Positions 12,544 to 22,997 of a DNA stretch of 64,000 bases are shown one piece after another. Below the pieces are notes generated by a model, which did no database searches, was not told where the DNA came from, and saw nothing but the letters and a program-made list of their open reading frames with translations. The stretch comes from Sipunculus nudus (lineage: Eukaryota; Annelida; Sipuncula; Golfingiida; Sipunculidae). The stretch covers positions 43,902,362 to 43,966,361 of the forward strand of contig CM049307.1 of assembly GCA_026874595.1 (NCBI GenBank). The letters are read 5' to 3'. The stretch's first letter is position 1. Each line of letters begins with the position of its first letter. Position numbers and translations under genes: made by a program.

Positions 12544-13020
12544 TTGCTTGGATAACAAATGAATTAACCAACTGTAACTTAAAAAGCATATATTTTTTTT
12601 CCAAATACAATTAATTATATAAAACTTTGCAAAATATCCCTTTTTTCATCATTATTTGTACATGTGCTCATGAATCCAAATGGTCCTTGGTATTTTTTAA
12701 AATTATTTGTGAGACTAAATTTCTTACATACTGATTACGTTAATTTAATTAGTAGTTAGTTGAACGCTCACTCCTGCATATACCACAATATTATTTACGC
12801 TGTTAATATTATTTACGTTAGTGTGCGATAGTGAATTTACGAATCGAAAATATAAGAATTAATGTAGAGTACCAAGTAAGACATGGAAGGGATACAATCT
12901 TGAATACTTACATATGTGTATATAAACCTGTTATCTTATTTAAATCGCATACATGTACTGGTATATAATCGGTATTGTAGTATCGGGCGTCAGGCAAGTA
13001 AATGATGTATAAAGGCTTGG
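12542..13020. other. AT-rich intergenic sequence
   Basis: Nothing recognised. Confidence 0.5.
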
Positions 13021-13690
13021 TCATTCAGGGTTTACTTTCATCAAATATACAGTGAGGGGTGTATTCACGGAGTAACGTTAACTTATACAAGGGAGGTGGC
13101 GTTGAGAGAGATTCAATCTAAACGGACACAATGGTGTCCACATGTAGCGCGTGGACAAAATACAGATAATCTAGTTAAATCGGCCGTATAACGTCGCCGA
13201 ACAAAAGGCGGCCCGATGTTTACGCGGTCAGCAAACAGATATATCGTGCGGCGGCATACACCCGACATGCACGTACACAGAACGCGCTTTACTTTATCTC
13301 TACCGAGTCAGAGAAGGTCGCTGGTTTGTTGACTTATATCTTAAGGGGCAAATATAGCCACGTGCGGGAGTGTTCAGTGAGTCGTGGAATTAATAGCCGG
13401 ATCTTATGAACAAGTCACGGGAAGTCATCATGGCAAATAAACGAGTCTTCATGCAGAAATCCCGCCCTTCTTGTCCGTCGGCACGTTGCTTCTCTATAGA
13501 GTAATTTGGTCTTTTGTGCCCAGGTAATCTGTTTAATTACCAGCGTGCGTCGGTTTCTCCGCCGCAATTGACACAATTAAGTATATATGTATGCTTTTGA
13601 CTCACCTGGACTTTAGGCGGTCATTTACACGATGACTTCTAAAGTATCCGCGTGTGTTTAATTATCTGCGGGGGTATGTCCAAGCATGTC
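13021..13690. promoter_or_regulatory. GC-raised, non-repetitive block with paired homeodomain half-sites
   Basis: About 650 bases of mixed, non-repetitive sequence without a convincing frame. At about 13523-13544 the text GGTAAT-CTGTTTA-ATTACC forms an inverted pair of TAAT cores, a typical dimeric homeodomain arrangement. AATTAAG and TTAATTA words follow nearby. The composition resembles conserved non-coding DNA, but conservation cannot be judged here. Confidence 0.3.
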
Positions 13691-14269
13691 GTATCAAAGT
13701 GCAATCGGAGTAGTGACTGATTTACAGGCAATGAAACTAATTAACAGTTTTAATAAATCTGCTAACAACTTTCAGATGGATGCACTCTCTTTGTATATAT
13801 GTTGGCATATAGGTTTTGTATACAATGCAGACGAATATGAAATAGCTTTATTGCGTTTAAGCAAGACCGATCCCCTTTATCAGAAAAATTAAAACATGCA
13901 GTAAATATCGTTAGTTTTCTTCTCTAAATTGAGAAACGCATAGTGATATATGTATAGCACTTGAAATTGAAAATGCTTGAAAATGGTAAATGAATATTAT
14001 AAACTTGTGATTGATAAACTTCTCTACAATAATCCTGAAATGTTCCAGTTTATTTTCCGCATACAGAAACAGATAGTCCGTCTCTCATATTATACGCGAA
14101 TGAAATAGCTGGCACACTGCAATACCTGTGTTGAACTATAGGTAATTATTATTCTGAGGAAGACAAACAGTGAGTGCACTGTCTCCCAAATAATAAAGTT
14201 TTTGTGCAAGAAAATCACCCTTAAAACGTGAGTATATATACATGTGCTGGTGTATATAGAAAGAATCGT
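13691..14269. other. Intergenic sequence, nothing seen
   Basis: A 68-codon ATG frame starts at 13686 but has no recognisable domain. Otherwise AT-rich. Confidence 0.4.
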
Positions 14270-15615
14270 CCGCCTTCGAAACATTCGTGTCCCGAGAACA
14301 CTCGTCATAGGGACATTATCCTGGGAACACCAGTCTGAAAGCATTCGTCCGGGAACACCCGTCTTAGGAGCTAGATTTCCTCCAGTTTGGATGTGGGAGG
14401 AGGTGATTTGTCCAGAGAACACCAATCCTGAAGAACTGTCGTCCAAGGAACAGTTGCCCAAGGAGTATTCGTCCGGGAAAAACTGGTCTCGGGGCATTCA
14501 TCCAGTGAACACTTATCGGAGGGACATTTGTTCGTGGAACGAAAGTTCGTCCTGGGAACACTTTAATTGTCTGGCAGTCTCTATGTTGGAAATATACGTC
14601 TGGACAGCCTTACTGCAGCTACGGAACATTCTCCTTGGCAGCCTATACCTGTAAGAAAAATTTCATCAAGGCAGCCTCCCTGTGGGAAACATTCGTTCAG
14701 ACAGTTTCACTGTAGGAAAGATTCGTCTATAAGCAGCCTCATTGTGGGGAACAATCGTCTAAGTAGCCTTTCTCGGGGAACATTCGTCTAGGCAGCCTTA
14801 CTGTAGGGAACATTCGTCTTGGCAGCCTCCCTGTAAGAAAATGTCGTCTTTGCAGTCCCCTTGTATAGAAAACATTCGTCTATCAGTCTCACTGTACAGG
14901 GTAGATTTGTCTAGGCAGCTTTCTATAGCAAGGTTCATTTTTGTAGTCTCCCATTCTGAAACATTCGTCTTTCCAGCCTCCCTGTGGGGATGATTCGCCT
15001 ACCAGTCTCACAGCAGGAAACATTCGTCTAGCCAGCCTCACTGAATAGAAAAAAGATTCGTCTAGGCAGCCTCATTGTATAGGAAAGGTTCGTCTAGGCA
15101 GCCTCACTGTATAGGAAAGATTCGTCTAGGCAGTCTCACTGTATAGGAAAGATTCGTCTAGGCAGCCTCACTGTATAGGAAAGATTCGTCTAGGCAGCCT
15201 CACTGTATAGGAAAGATTCGTCGAGGCAGCCTCACTGTACAGGAAAGATTCGTGTAGGCAGCCTCACTGTATAGGAAAGATTCGTCTAGGTAACCTAATT
15301 CCCTATGCATGCATGGGAAAGATTCGTCATGGTAGCCTCTCTGTGGAAAAGATTAGTCAATAGTCTTTGATTAACCTCCCTGTTGGAATCATTTGCCTGT
15401 AGGCAGTCTCTGTTTTGGAAATATTCACCAAGGCACTCTTTGTATAGAAAACATTCGTCCAGGCCGCCTCCCTGTAGGAAGCACTCGTTCAGGCAGTCTC
15501 CCTTTTGGAAAGATTCTTCTATATGCAGCCTTCTGTGCATGGCTATCGTTCGTCTATAGGCAGACAGTCGAAAACATTCGTTTACGCAGCCTCACTGTAA
15601 GAAATCATTTTTATC
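14270..15615. repeat. Degenerate minisatellite, 32-bp core unit
   Basis: The central part (about 15040-15300) repeats a 32-base unit containing GGAAAGATTCGTCTAGGCAG and CCTCACTGTATA with few differences. The left part (14270-14560) holds much more diverged, shorter units of the type GGGAACACTCGTC. Between 14560 and 15040, and right of 15300, units are intermediate in divergence and length. Open frames in several phases (14090-14497, 14244-14654, 15393-15635 and others) follow from the repeat and are not genes. Confidence 0.9.
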
Positions 15616-16300
15616 TAACTAAACTAGGTCAGTGAAAGGTGTAAGCATTTGACCATGCATAGAACTTAGGCGCCCTATACTTTGCGTACATGTCTAAAGA
15701 GCCGTGGGGATTGAAAAAAAAAATGAAATTGATAAGATTGCTCTGTCTTAGTAGCATGCAGGCAATGCCTACTTGACTATATTTGGAAAACACACACACA
15801 AACATATATGTATATTTATATATATCATTAAAAATACTCAGAACAATGAAGAAACTTAGAACGTGCAATTCAGATAACGGTTTTCTCGCTTTCTTTGTCT
15901 CTCTTTCTCTGTATATATATATATACTATAGTACCGGTATGTGTGTTTACCTATGTACATGTATGCCTTTACAATTAGTGACTATATAGCGGAGCAAAAC
16001 AAAACGCACCCATAATGACACAAGTGGACTTGGATAATTTTATTAGTGGTTAAATGAACCGCAAGGTATTCATCCGTTATCAATAATATAAATAAAGTAT
16101 ATTATGAATGGTGAGCAACACCAAAATAAAACTGAAAAAACTGTATCATAACCAACAATTGGTTCAGGTTCCCCAAATACCGATATATTGAATATATACC
16201 CCAGTGATTCTATACTTTCACTTTCGTGTGCACTCTTGGTATCTCAATGCACACATGCACTGTCGCTATATTAGGGCTTAAATAAGGAACAAAATTGTAT
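15616..16300. other. Intergenic sequence, nothing seen
   Basis: AT-rich, with a short TA tract at about 15911-15925. No gene or repeat family recognised. Confidence 0.5.
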
Positions 16301-16860
16301 GGATGAATAAACTAATACTCTCGCTACATTCTTTAAGCGGATATAATTATGCGGACGAGCACTTAAGTGAAAGCTTTTGTGGCCGACAGGTGGCCCCCGA
16401 AGGCGTTTTGTCCGAACATTAAAGTCGAACCGCCCGCTCAAGATGACGCGATTCAACAAAAGCCAGGGCACCGCCCGTCATTAATATGCCTAGGGTAGAA
16501 AAATGAAGCGTGATAATTTGTAAACATAGTTCCTAAGGCCACGATGTGTTACATGCAAAGAGCTCATAATGATGGAGAAAAAGATCAAAGTCACTTCACG
16601 TGACGTCACAACTTACAAGTCCGACTTACAACACCGACCCCATCGACTCGGCCGGTTGTTTACATAATCGGCTGCGCGCGCTTCATAAACGATCGTTAAT
16701 GAGTGATCTATCCACTTGTTACGTAACCACAAAAACCGGTCACTCTTTACAGGTGTGACCCGTCTCGCACGTAAAACTGAATAAATTCCCATTCAGCAGA
16801 TGGGCCATTAAATCTGTTATACGCTCCATTAGTTTATTAGCTTAGCGTGTTTCCGCTTCC
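16301..16860. promoter_or_regulatory. GC-raised block with a fused E-box/CRE
   Basis: Non-repetitive sequence with raised GC. At 16597-16608 the text CACGTGACGTCA joins a perfect E-box (CACGTG) to a perfect palindromic CRE (TGACGTCA, 16601-16608). CREB/ATF/CREM factors bind the latter and bHLH factors the former, by established knowledge. It lies about 5.5 kb upstream of the HMG-box gene, whose promoter region has two more perfect CREs. Confidence 0.35.
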
Positions 16861-17040
16861 AGTCATAGGGGTGACGGTATCCAGCGGTCCATCTTTGACC
16901 GAACACCCTCTACCAAATCCCACAATCCTTCAAAAGAAAAGCTTGCAATGTACTCTGCCGGCCCCAGTTTCTAAAACGTTTCGGTTAAAAATGGGAGATA
17001 AGTCATTAAGAAATGAGTCAACACGGTGTTGGTTATAAAC

Positions 17041-17042
<2 letters not shown>

Positions 17043-17105
<63 letters not shown>
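17043..17105. repeat. (TA)n microsatellite
   Basis: An uninterrupted TA run of about 63 bases. Confidence 0.95.
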
Positions 17106-17109
<4 letters not shown>

Positions 17110-17629
17110 CATACACATAAACCTCATCGATTGTGATATTGGGAAAGGTACAAAAATATTATCAATAATAATTAATTGTTTTATTTACAAATTCTGATAT
17201 TCGTCGGTGAGTATATATAATATATCTATAGATTGGACAATCTATGTCAAGGTTTTCATAGCAGAATTGGCATTGCTGACAAATGTTTAAAGCTTTTAAC
17301 TGCATGAATATTTAGGCCGTAAAAAGCCTTCGAACAAAAGTCTTGGAAGATCCAGGCAAGTTATTAAACTCGATGTTTCATATTTACTACAGCCTTCAGT
17401 GACATCCATCACATATCGATATTGGACCCGGTATATCTGCCTTTTATGTAAACGGTCTGTGTTTAACCAATTATACTTGTCAGCACTTTCTGGAGTCTGC
17501 TTGCTAAGACAAATGCTGTTCATTGCTATCTGTTAATCTTGTGTATAAGTCTATAATAACTTTTTAAAACCCTTTCAAATAATGGTAACACGGCTTTCTT
17601 CATGCATAATTGTAATAAAAAAAAAAACA
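17106..17629. other. Intergenic sequence, nothing seen
   Basis: AT-rich. A 75-codon minus-strand frame (17296-17523) has no recognisable content. Confidence 0.4.
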
Positions 17630-18230
17630 CTAAAGTTTCCCCTCTATTTTTACAACCGTTTCACATTCCTCCATCGAAATAACTGCTTCGCAAATAATCT
17701 GCTCATCTTGCGATAGGTGGCGCTTCACTGGCTTTGCATTTAGGTTGTGGCTTCACAATTCTTCTGGCATATAGTTGTCAAATTTCCTTTAAAAAAAAAC
17801 AATACTTTTAAAATCTTCATCACCAGTTTCAAGAGCGTTCCCATAATTACTACAGATTCTAATGTCATTTGATGATTGTCTCTCTGATTCTAAACTTAAA
17901 AATTATTTCGAGTTTTTCTCCCCTTCATCATACCATTTAATCAGGGACCTAATTGGGGCACCAATAACCTTTTCTTCACATATTTTATAACATTTCTCTT
18001 CTCCAACAATTATGATTTTGATTTAGAACGTCTGCTTCTTTCTCCTCCATAATTCAAAGATATGCTTTTAAGTAGCTGCTAAAATTCCTTCCATAACCGC
18101 ACTTTTGATATACCAGTATTAATTTTACTTTTCTCATTTTGAACAAATCCTTTCTGGCAATATTCATCATCATTCAAAAACTTTGTATTCAGTTAAATCC
18201 CCTTTATTTCCGTTAAAATGAAACTTAACT
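17630..18230 (-). pseudogene. Decayed non-LTR retrotransposon (LINE) reverse transcriptase region
   Basis: Read on the minus strand, about 17820-17965 encodes GAPIRSLIKW followed by YDEGEKNSK, one in-frame stop, FLSLE and then an acidic stretch ending ETGDEDF. This matches the well-known segment just ahead of the reverse transcriptase domain in L1/Jockey/CR1-type ORF2 proteins, where the motif is roughly (A)IRSR-KW-EGEK-(S/T)KYF-LE. The stop sits where the family has Tyr, a single-base change. Flanking sequence (about 18000-18100 and 17640-17810) keeps LINE-like basic and acidic blocks but in shifted frames. The fragment is far shorter than a complete ORF2 and cannot be active. The clade cannot be decided from so little. 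Confidence 0.7.
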
Positions 18231-18690
18231 ATTACTTAAGTAAAGGTTGACTGGTCATAAAGAAGTTATTGAAGAGTATATAGATGCTGGTATATGTAAG
18301 AATTTTGCAGTTAAAAAAAAATATTTATCAGGAAACGTAAATGAGGGTATACTTTTATTAACTCTTAAACTAAGAGTGTGCTGGCTTTTCTATACCTGAC
18401 TATACAAATGTATATTCAAGGTTTATCGGTTTTATTTTGTTAATCTATTTCGTTCAGATATAGCGTTGTAATTGCCCAATAGGTGTCACTACATGTAAAT
18501 ACTTTGTAGCACCGGCGTGGCATCGGAAACAGAAACGTACAGCTCCAATGATAGTTTGTGCGAGGATTGAGTTATAATATATTAAGCCTTCTTGGCGCGA
18601 GATATTGCTGTAAGTGAGATGACTAAGTTAAGCACATATATGGGCAATCGGGCATATACATATACACAAATCCGTTTATGCAGCTATATC
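18231..18690. other. Intergenic sequence, nothing seen
   Basis: AT-rich. Some of it may belong to the LINE relic, but I cannot read it as such. Confidence 0.4.
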
Positions 18691-18691
18691 C

Positions 18692-18721
18692 AATAATAAT
18701 AATAATAATAATAATAATAAT

Positions 18722-18770
<49 letters not shown>

Positions 18771-18782
18771 TGAATAATTCTT

Positions 18783-18841
<59 letters not shown>
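18692..18841. repeat. Compound trinucleotide microsatellite (AAT)n-(TTC)n-(TTA)n
   Basis: About 80 bases of (AAT)n are followed by about 33 of (TTC)n and about 30 of (TTA)n. The (AAT) and (TTA) blocks are complementary and could fold into a hairpin with the (TTC) block at the tip. The minus-strand frame of Ile and Arg runs is an artefact. Confidence 0.95.
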
Positions 18842-18844
<3 letters not shown>

Positions 18845-20619
18845 AAGAAAACAGTCAGTATAGACTTTATCATCATTCATCAACATTTTTTTTAATTTAA
18901 AATATTTATGATGTTACAGTAATTTTCCAGTAATTCCCTCTTCTTATTCAAGAGACACCTTGCGAGTTCCTTCCTCCATTTGCATTATTATGTAATGAAA
19001 TCGATAAAACAGAACCAAACATAAACTAACCGTAGGCGTCATGGAAAAGACGTTTGATACCGAAATATTTGTTGGTGGACATACCTTTAATGAGTGAGTC
19101 GGTGAACACCAGATGGCGTTGTATGCCTGGGCCGTATGTTAATGTGGATTATATTAAGCGATAGTCCGTGGTTAGACAGCTTACTAACTTTAATCCGTAT
19201 GCTGATGGTTGGACTGAAATTAGTCCGGGTTTAGTAGGCTGATTGAGACCCGAAAACTTAGACCTGCTGAGGTGGTGGTTTAAAGGTGGACTAACTTCAG
19301 AGCAAACACGCAGGCGGTAAAAATGTCGCTATTAGAATATATAGTAATTATAAGCTAAGTTTAATTAACTAAATCATGACCAAAGATATACCGATGGTAA
19401 AAATACAAACACTCGCATCTTGCTTATTAGGTTTCATGATGAGGAACATAAGTTTTCGGGAGTTCAAAGGCTATAAAAAAAAATCAAATAAGTTTTATAA
19501 TAATTTTTTTAATAATTGACAAAATACCTGTCATTTCCAAGATATAAGGTTTTGCATATTTTTTTTTGTTTGTTTTAAAAATGGAAATAATTAAAGATAA
19601 GAGGTATTCTGGTCATAAGGAACGTTGGCTGTTTGAAGCAATAATAGATTAAAACATGGAAATGCAGCTCTTTCACAATGATCTAAAGAGGTATAATTGC
19701 TGTTAATGGGCAGTATTCCACAATAATGGTAACATCTGATGGACAGAAAAACAATAAAAAAGAAAATATGAAATATATATCGCTGCCAAAATTTTATATT
19801 AAAAAATGACGGAGTGGTGAGATTTTGCAACACTGAACTTGCAAAGAGTTACATATATTATGATTTACAGGTAATTTAACATTCTATCATGAACCCTTAA
19901 TTTTGGGATAGAAATGATAGAAATGTTCATGTATCTGATATGAAAATTGTTCCAGGTAGATAAATAAGTACACTTTCGATGAGTAATAAAACATGTTAAT
20001 CCAGGTTAGCCTATTAAGTTTAGGAAAGGATTACCACAAGTAGCTTTATAGATATCAGGCTTTTTCGCATGTATAGGTATACACTTGAGCAGGTGGTCCA
20101 GAAAAATAGGTCTTATCTAGGGGTCAAAGGTGAACGAAATACTTAGAGGGGTACTTACGACCGAAAACTCCACTAAATAGGGAGCCACGGTTTTCACGGG
20201 AGCTCATTTCATAAGAATTTCAATTATTTCTGTTCATTTAACACATCATTATATGACTGGCATGATTATATATTTCTTGGGAGGGGTGTGGGATAGGAGG
20301 AAAATCTATACTAATGCCTTTCCCGATCTTTCATGCTGGAATTGGGGTGGGATTGGGCTTTGGGCATTCGCACCATCCCACCAACCCAGTACTCACGCCT
20401 GTATGTCTTGTTAAATAACATTCACGTTGCTTTCACGTGTTCAACACATAGACAATGTGGTTAATTGACTTGCCAGAGAGCCGATAACGCAACAGAAAAA
20501 TTAAAAGGTCACGGTTTTAACTGTTAACAATAGTTATTATATGCACAATGGCTTATATCATTAATATATTGGCGTTAATCAATCCATTTGTTCTTATTTT
20601 CGGGTACTCTTAACGGTCC
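18842..20619. other. Intergenic sequence, no gene seen
   Basis: AT-rich. Around 19080-19330 are AGTCCGGGTTTAG and related GGACTAA words resembling those at 20640-20920, so a decayed repeat may be shared. An 80-codon minus-strand frame (19591-19833) has no recognisable domain. Confidence 0.4.
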
Positions 20620-20930
20620 GGCCGAACTAGAAACACTTGTGCATGTGCACACGTCAACACCATTTTAGGCCTGATGTGTGGTGAACTTTGCCGACCTGCT
20701 TCATTAATATGCATATACCCACTAAGTCCGGGTTTAAACCCCGGTTTAACACTATTTTTAGCTCTGAGAGATGGTGAACTTCATTCACCTTCTTCATTAA
20801 AATGCATGTTTCCCGTTAGTTCGGGTTTAAAAACGACGCTGAGCATACCACCGCAAGTTAGTCGCCAAAACCCCGACTAAGTAAACCCACGGTTTACGCT
20901 AAACCGCCTACTAATTTCATGAATGCTCAG
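20620..20930. repeat. Degenerate direct repeat, about 94-bp period
   Basis: Two diverged copies carry TGGTGAACTT, CTTCATTAA, ATGCAT and TCCGGGTTTA-like words in the same order (about 20675-20740 and 20769-20832). This generates the open frame at 20674-20880. Related words occur at 19080-19330. Possibly part of an unidentified transposon. Confidence 0.45.
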
Positions 20931-22027
20931 TGTAAGGGCATTGACTCTTGAAAGTGTTAGAAAAATATTTAAGACTATTCGATTAATGAGTGGTTACGAC
21001 GCTGTTTGTCAGTGGCTACAGGGCCACTAAGCAACAGACAGACCTTCTAATGCATGGGCCTACTTCACAAGACTCCTGTGCCTCTGGCGCCAGCATAACA
21101 CAGTACATCTTACGAACACCAGAAGTCGCGACAGATCAGCGTCGCATAACACACCTGCATGCTTGTCCATCGTGCATGACACATGATAAACATGTCTTAG
21201 CTGACATACTGCACGTACTGTATTATAAACAATAATCTGTGCATCTCCCCGATGGTCATTTATGCACGTGCCAAGCCTCATTTAAAAGAGGTACATATAT
21301 CCTCTCTTGTTTTACAATTTTCAGACTTTCTTTGAATGGCGAGCTTCTTCGAAACCTATATTCAAATTTCAAGCAATGTTAAGTGGTTCAACACACCTGT
21401 TAACGGTGGCTTATTTGGAACACAGAAAAAATATATCGAGATATCGACATAAACCTAGTATCTCGAAATCTCATTTTATATAGAATTTCACCAAAAATGT
21501 TTAGGACACAGAAAAAAAGTAATACATCTCGAGAGAAAATACGTAGTATTGTTTCTATGTCCTATATCAGTCATGGTACAGGTCTGTTTAATGGGAGCAT
21601 TGTCTTGATACCTATTAAAGTCTGTGTTTGAATTTTTCCTTTTTATAAAAAAGATTTGCGCCCCTCGCCCCCCCCCCCCCCCCCCCTTACACACACACAC
21701 TGAGCTTGATTCAGGCCTGTCAAATACCATGCACGTCACATAAGCCTACTGCGGTATGATAATATTCGACATATTTCAAATATCCCACGAAATGTTTACA
21801 CTAATTAACATTTTGGGTTAAACCTTACATTCAGACGTTTTCATGAACACAGTTTCAGTTTAAAAGTACATAATACATGCAAATGTTCTTTTATTAACGG
21901 CTTGTAGAAACTTAACATTAGATAACATGCATAATCAATGAACAACAGTGATAAACATAATGGGAATCAAGGGGAGAAATGGAAACTGCACGTCGCAGGT
22001 GGATTCTCTCAGTGAGCATCGACGTCG
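20931..22027. other. Intergenic sequence upstream of the HMG-box gene
   Basis: Includes an 18-19 base poly(C) run at about 21668-21686. No gene recognised. Frames of 73-83 codons lack recognisable content. Confidence 0.5.
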
Positions 22028-22052
22028 TGACGTCATAAACATCGTGACGTCA
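22028..22052. promoter_or_regulatory. Two perfect palindromic CRE sites (TGACGTCA)
   Basis: TGACGTCA occurs at 22028-22035 and again at 22045-22052, within a repeated context CGTGACGTCATA. The centres are 17 bases apart. CREB, ATF and CREM proteins bind this octamer. The pair is 45-70 bases upstream of the candidate initiator ATG at 22097, a normal position for a proximal promoter. An in-frame TAG at 22073-22075 separates the sites from that ATG. That they drive the HMG-box gene is inferred from position. Confidence 0.55.
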
Positions 22053-22096
22053 TAGCGAAGGCTCCTCATTTCTAGATCGATTCTGAAACGCAGGAT

Positions 22097-22129
22097 ATGG
22101 GTGGTGGTTCCACTGGAAGTGATTTGTTT
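22097..22129 (+). CDS. Candidate first coding exon of SOX-like HMG-box gene
   Basis: An ATG at 22097 opens an 11-codon Gly/Ser-rich frame (MGGGSTGSDLF) ending at TTT|GTGAGT, a strong donor. An in-frame stop at 22073-22075 sets the ATG as first. The matching acceptor TCTCTTTTAG|CTGAGC ends at 22834, and joining them in phase 0 keeps the frame into the ATG at 22841. The exon is short and could be coincidence. If it is false, translation starts at 22841 within an exon whose first six bases are 5' leader. Transcript data would settle this. Confidence 0.45.
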
Positions 22130-22834
22130 GTGAGTATATTAACTGTAGATTACTATAGAGGACGTTTTATTTCATCTCCTGATAAGTAATATATTGCATT
22201 TAGATGTAGAATGAAAACACGTGGAATTTAGACCTTTCATGCACAGTGAACATACCTTTTTGCAAGAAAGATCTTTCCCTGTCACTTTTATCAAGCCCAT
22301 AGTATCTCAACTTCGTGAGTTATAATTGATACTGATAGTGATAATAAACACTGATCATGACATAAAGTCCTAAGATATCAGTGTCAATGGCATATTCTTT
22401 CAATACATTTAATACAGTGCAACTGTTTCAAATCTTGTCAGTATCGATATATTTTGTACATCATATATAATAAGTTATATCGGTAAAAGTGCAGTATAAG
22501 TGACCTGCCAAAAACTTGCTTCCTTACTGATGGTGTGTCCTTATTTTTTCTTGCTCCCACATGGAGCTTACTTGATGATTCCATCAACATGCACAAATTT
22601 CTATAAGAAAATATCTAACTTGATTCAAAGGAAAAATTAAGTAAGATTTATGCCAGTTTACGTCAGGTCACCTATACTGCACTTTTACCGCATTTTGATC
22701 CGTGTAAAGCCCGCATTTCATACCGATTGCAACGGTACAGCTCAGCGCAAGAATGTTTTAATTTGAAAACTTAAAAAATCTTATTTAAATCTCAATTGTT
22801 GAAGGTTATTTTACAAGAAATTAATCTCTTTTAG

Positions 22835-22997
22835 CTGAGCATGGCTGCCCCAGTGGGAGGGGTGCTGTCCTTTCAGACAACAAATGGTTACGTAAAGCGT
22901 CCGATGAATTCGTATATGCTGTTTGCCAGGGACAACCGAAGGCGGGTCCAAAAACTGAACCCAAATTTGAACCTTGGACAGATCAGCACAGTACTAG
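22835..22997 (+). CDS. SOX-like HMG-box transcription factor, exon with N-terminal half of the HMG box
   Basis: This exon encodes a DNA-binding, presumably nuclear, protein. Counting from Met at 22841, residues 17-53 hold the first part of an HMG box: YVKRPMNSYMLFARDNRRR and then a segment ending ISTVLG. SOX proteins have RPMNAFMVW at the core, so Ala-Phe-Met-Val-Trp has become Ser-Tyr-Met-Leu-Phe, while the basic KRPM and RRR positions remain. The exon opens after a pyrimidine-rich acceptor and ends ACTAG|GTGAGA, phase 1, interrupting the Gly codon at HMG position 37. The joined protein is 502 residues from this Met, or 515 with the upstream exon. HBP1, TCF/LEF and BBX boxes fit less well because the box ends in a SOX-like YPTYKYSP. 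SoxH/Sox30 or a lineage-specific SOX are the best guesses; the subgroup is not settled. Confidence 0.85.

Noticed and set aside
14270-15615. CRISPR-like array
   Set aside because: Units are contiguous without unique spacers, and the surroundings are eukaryotic. It is a minisatellite.
14090-15635. Minus- and plus-strand frames of 80-136 codons around 14-15.6 kb
   Set aside because: They fall on the 32-bp minisatellite and its degenerate flank; several frames are open at once.
18623-18886. 87-codon minus-strand frame
   Set aside because: Composed of Ile and Arg runs from the trinucleotide microsatellite.
20674-20880. 68-codon ATG frame
   Set aside because: It lies on a degenerate 94-bp direct repeat and has no recognisable content.
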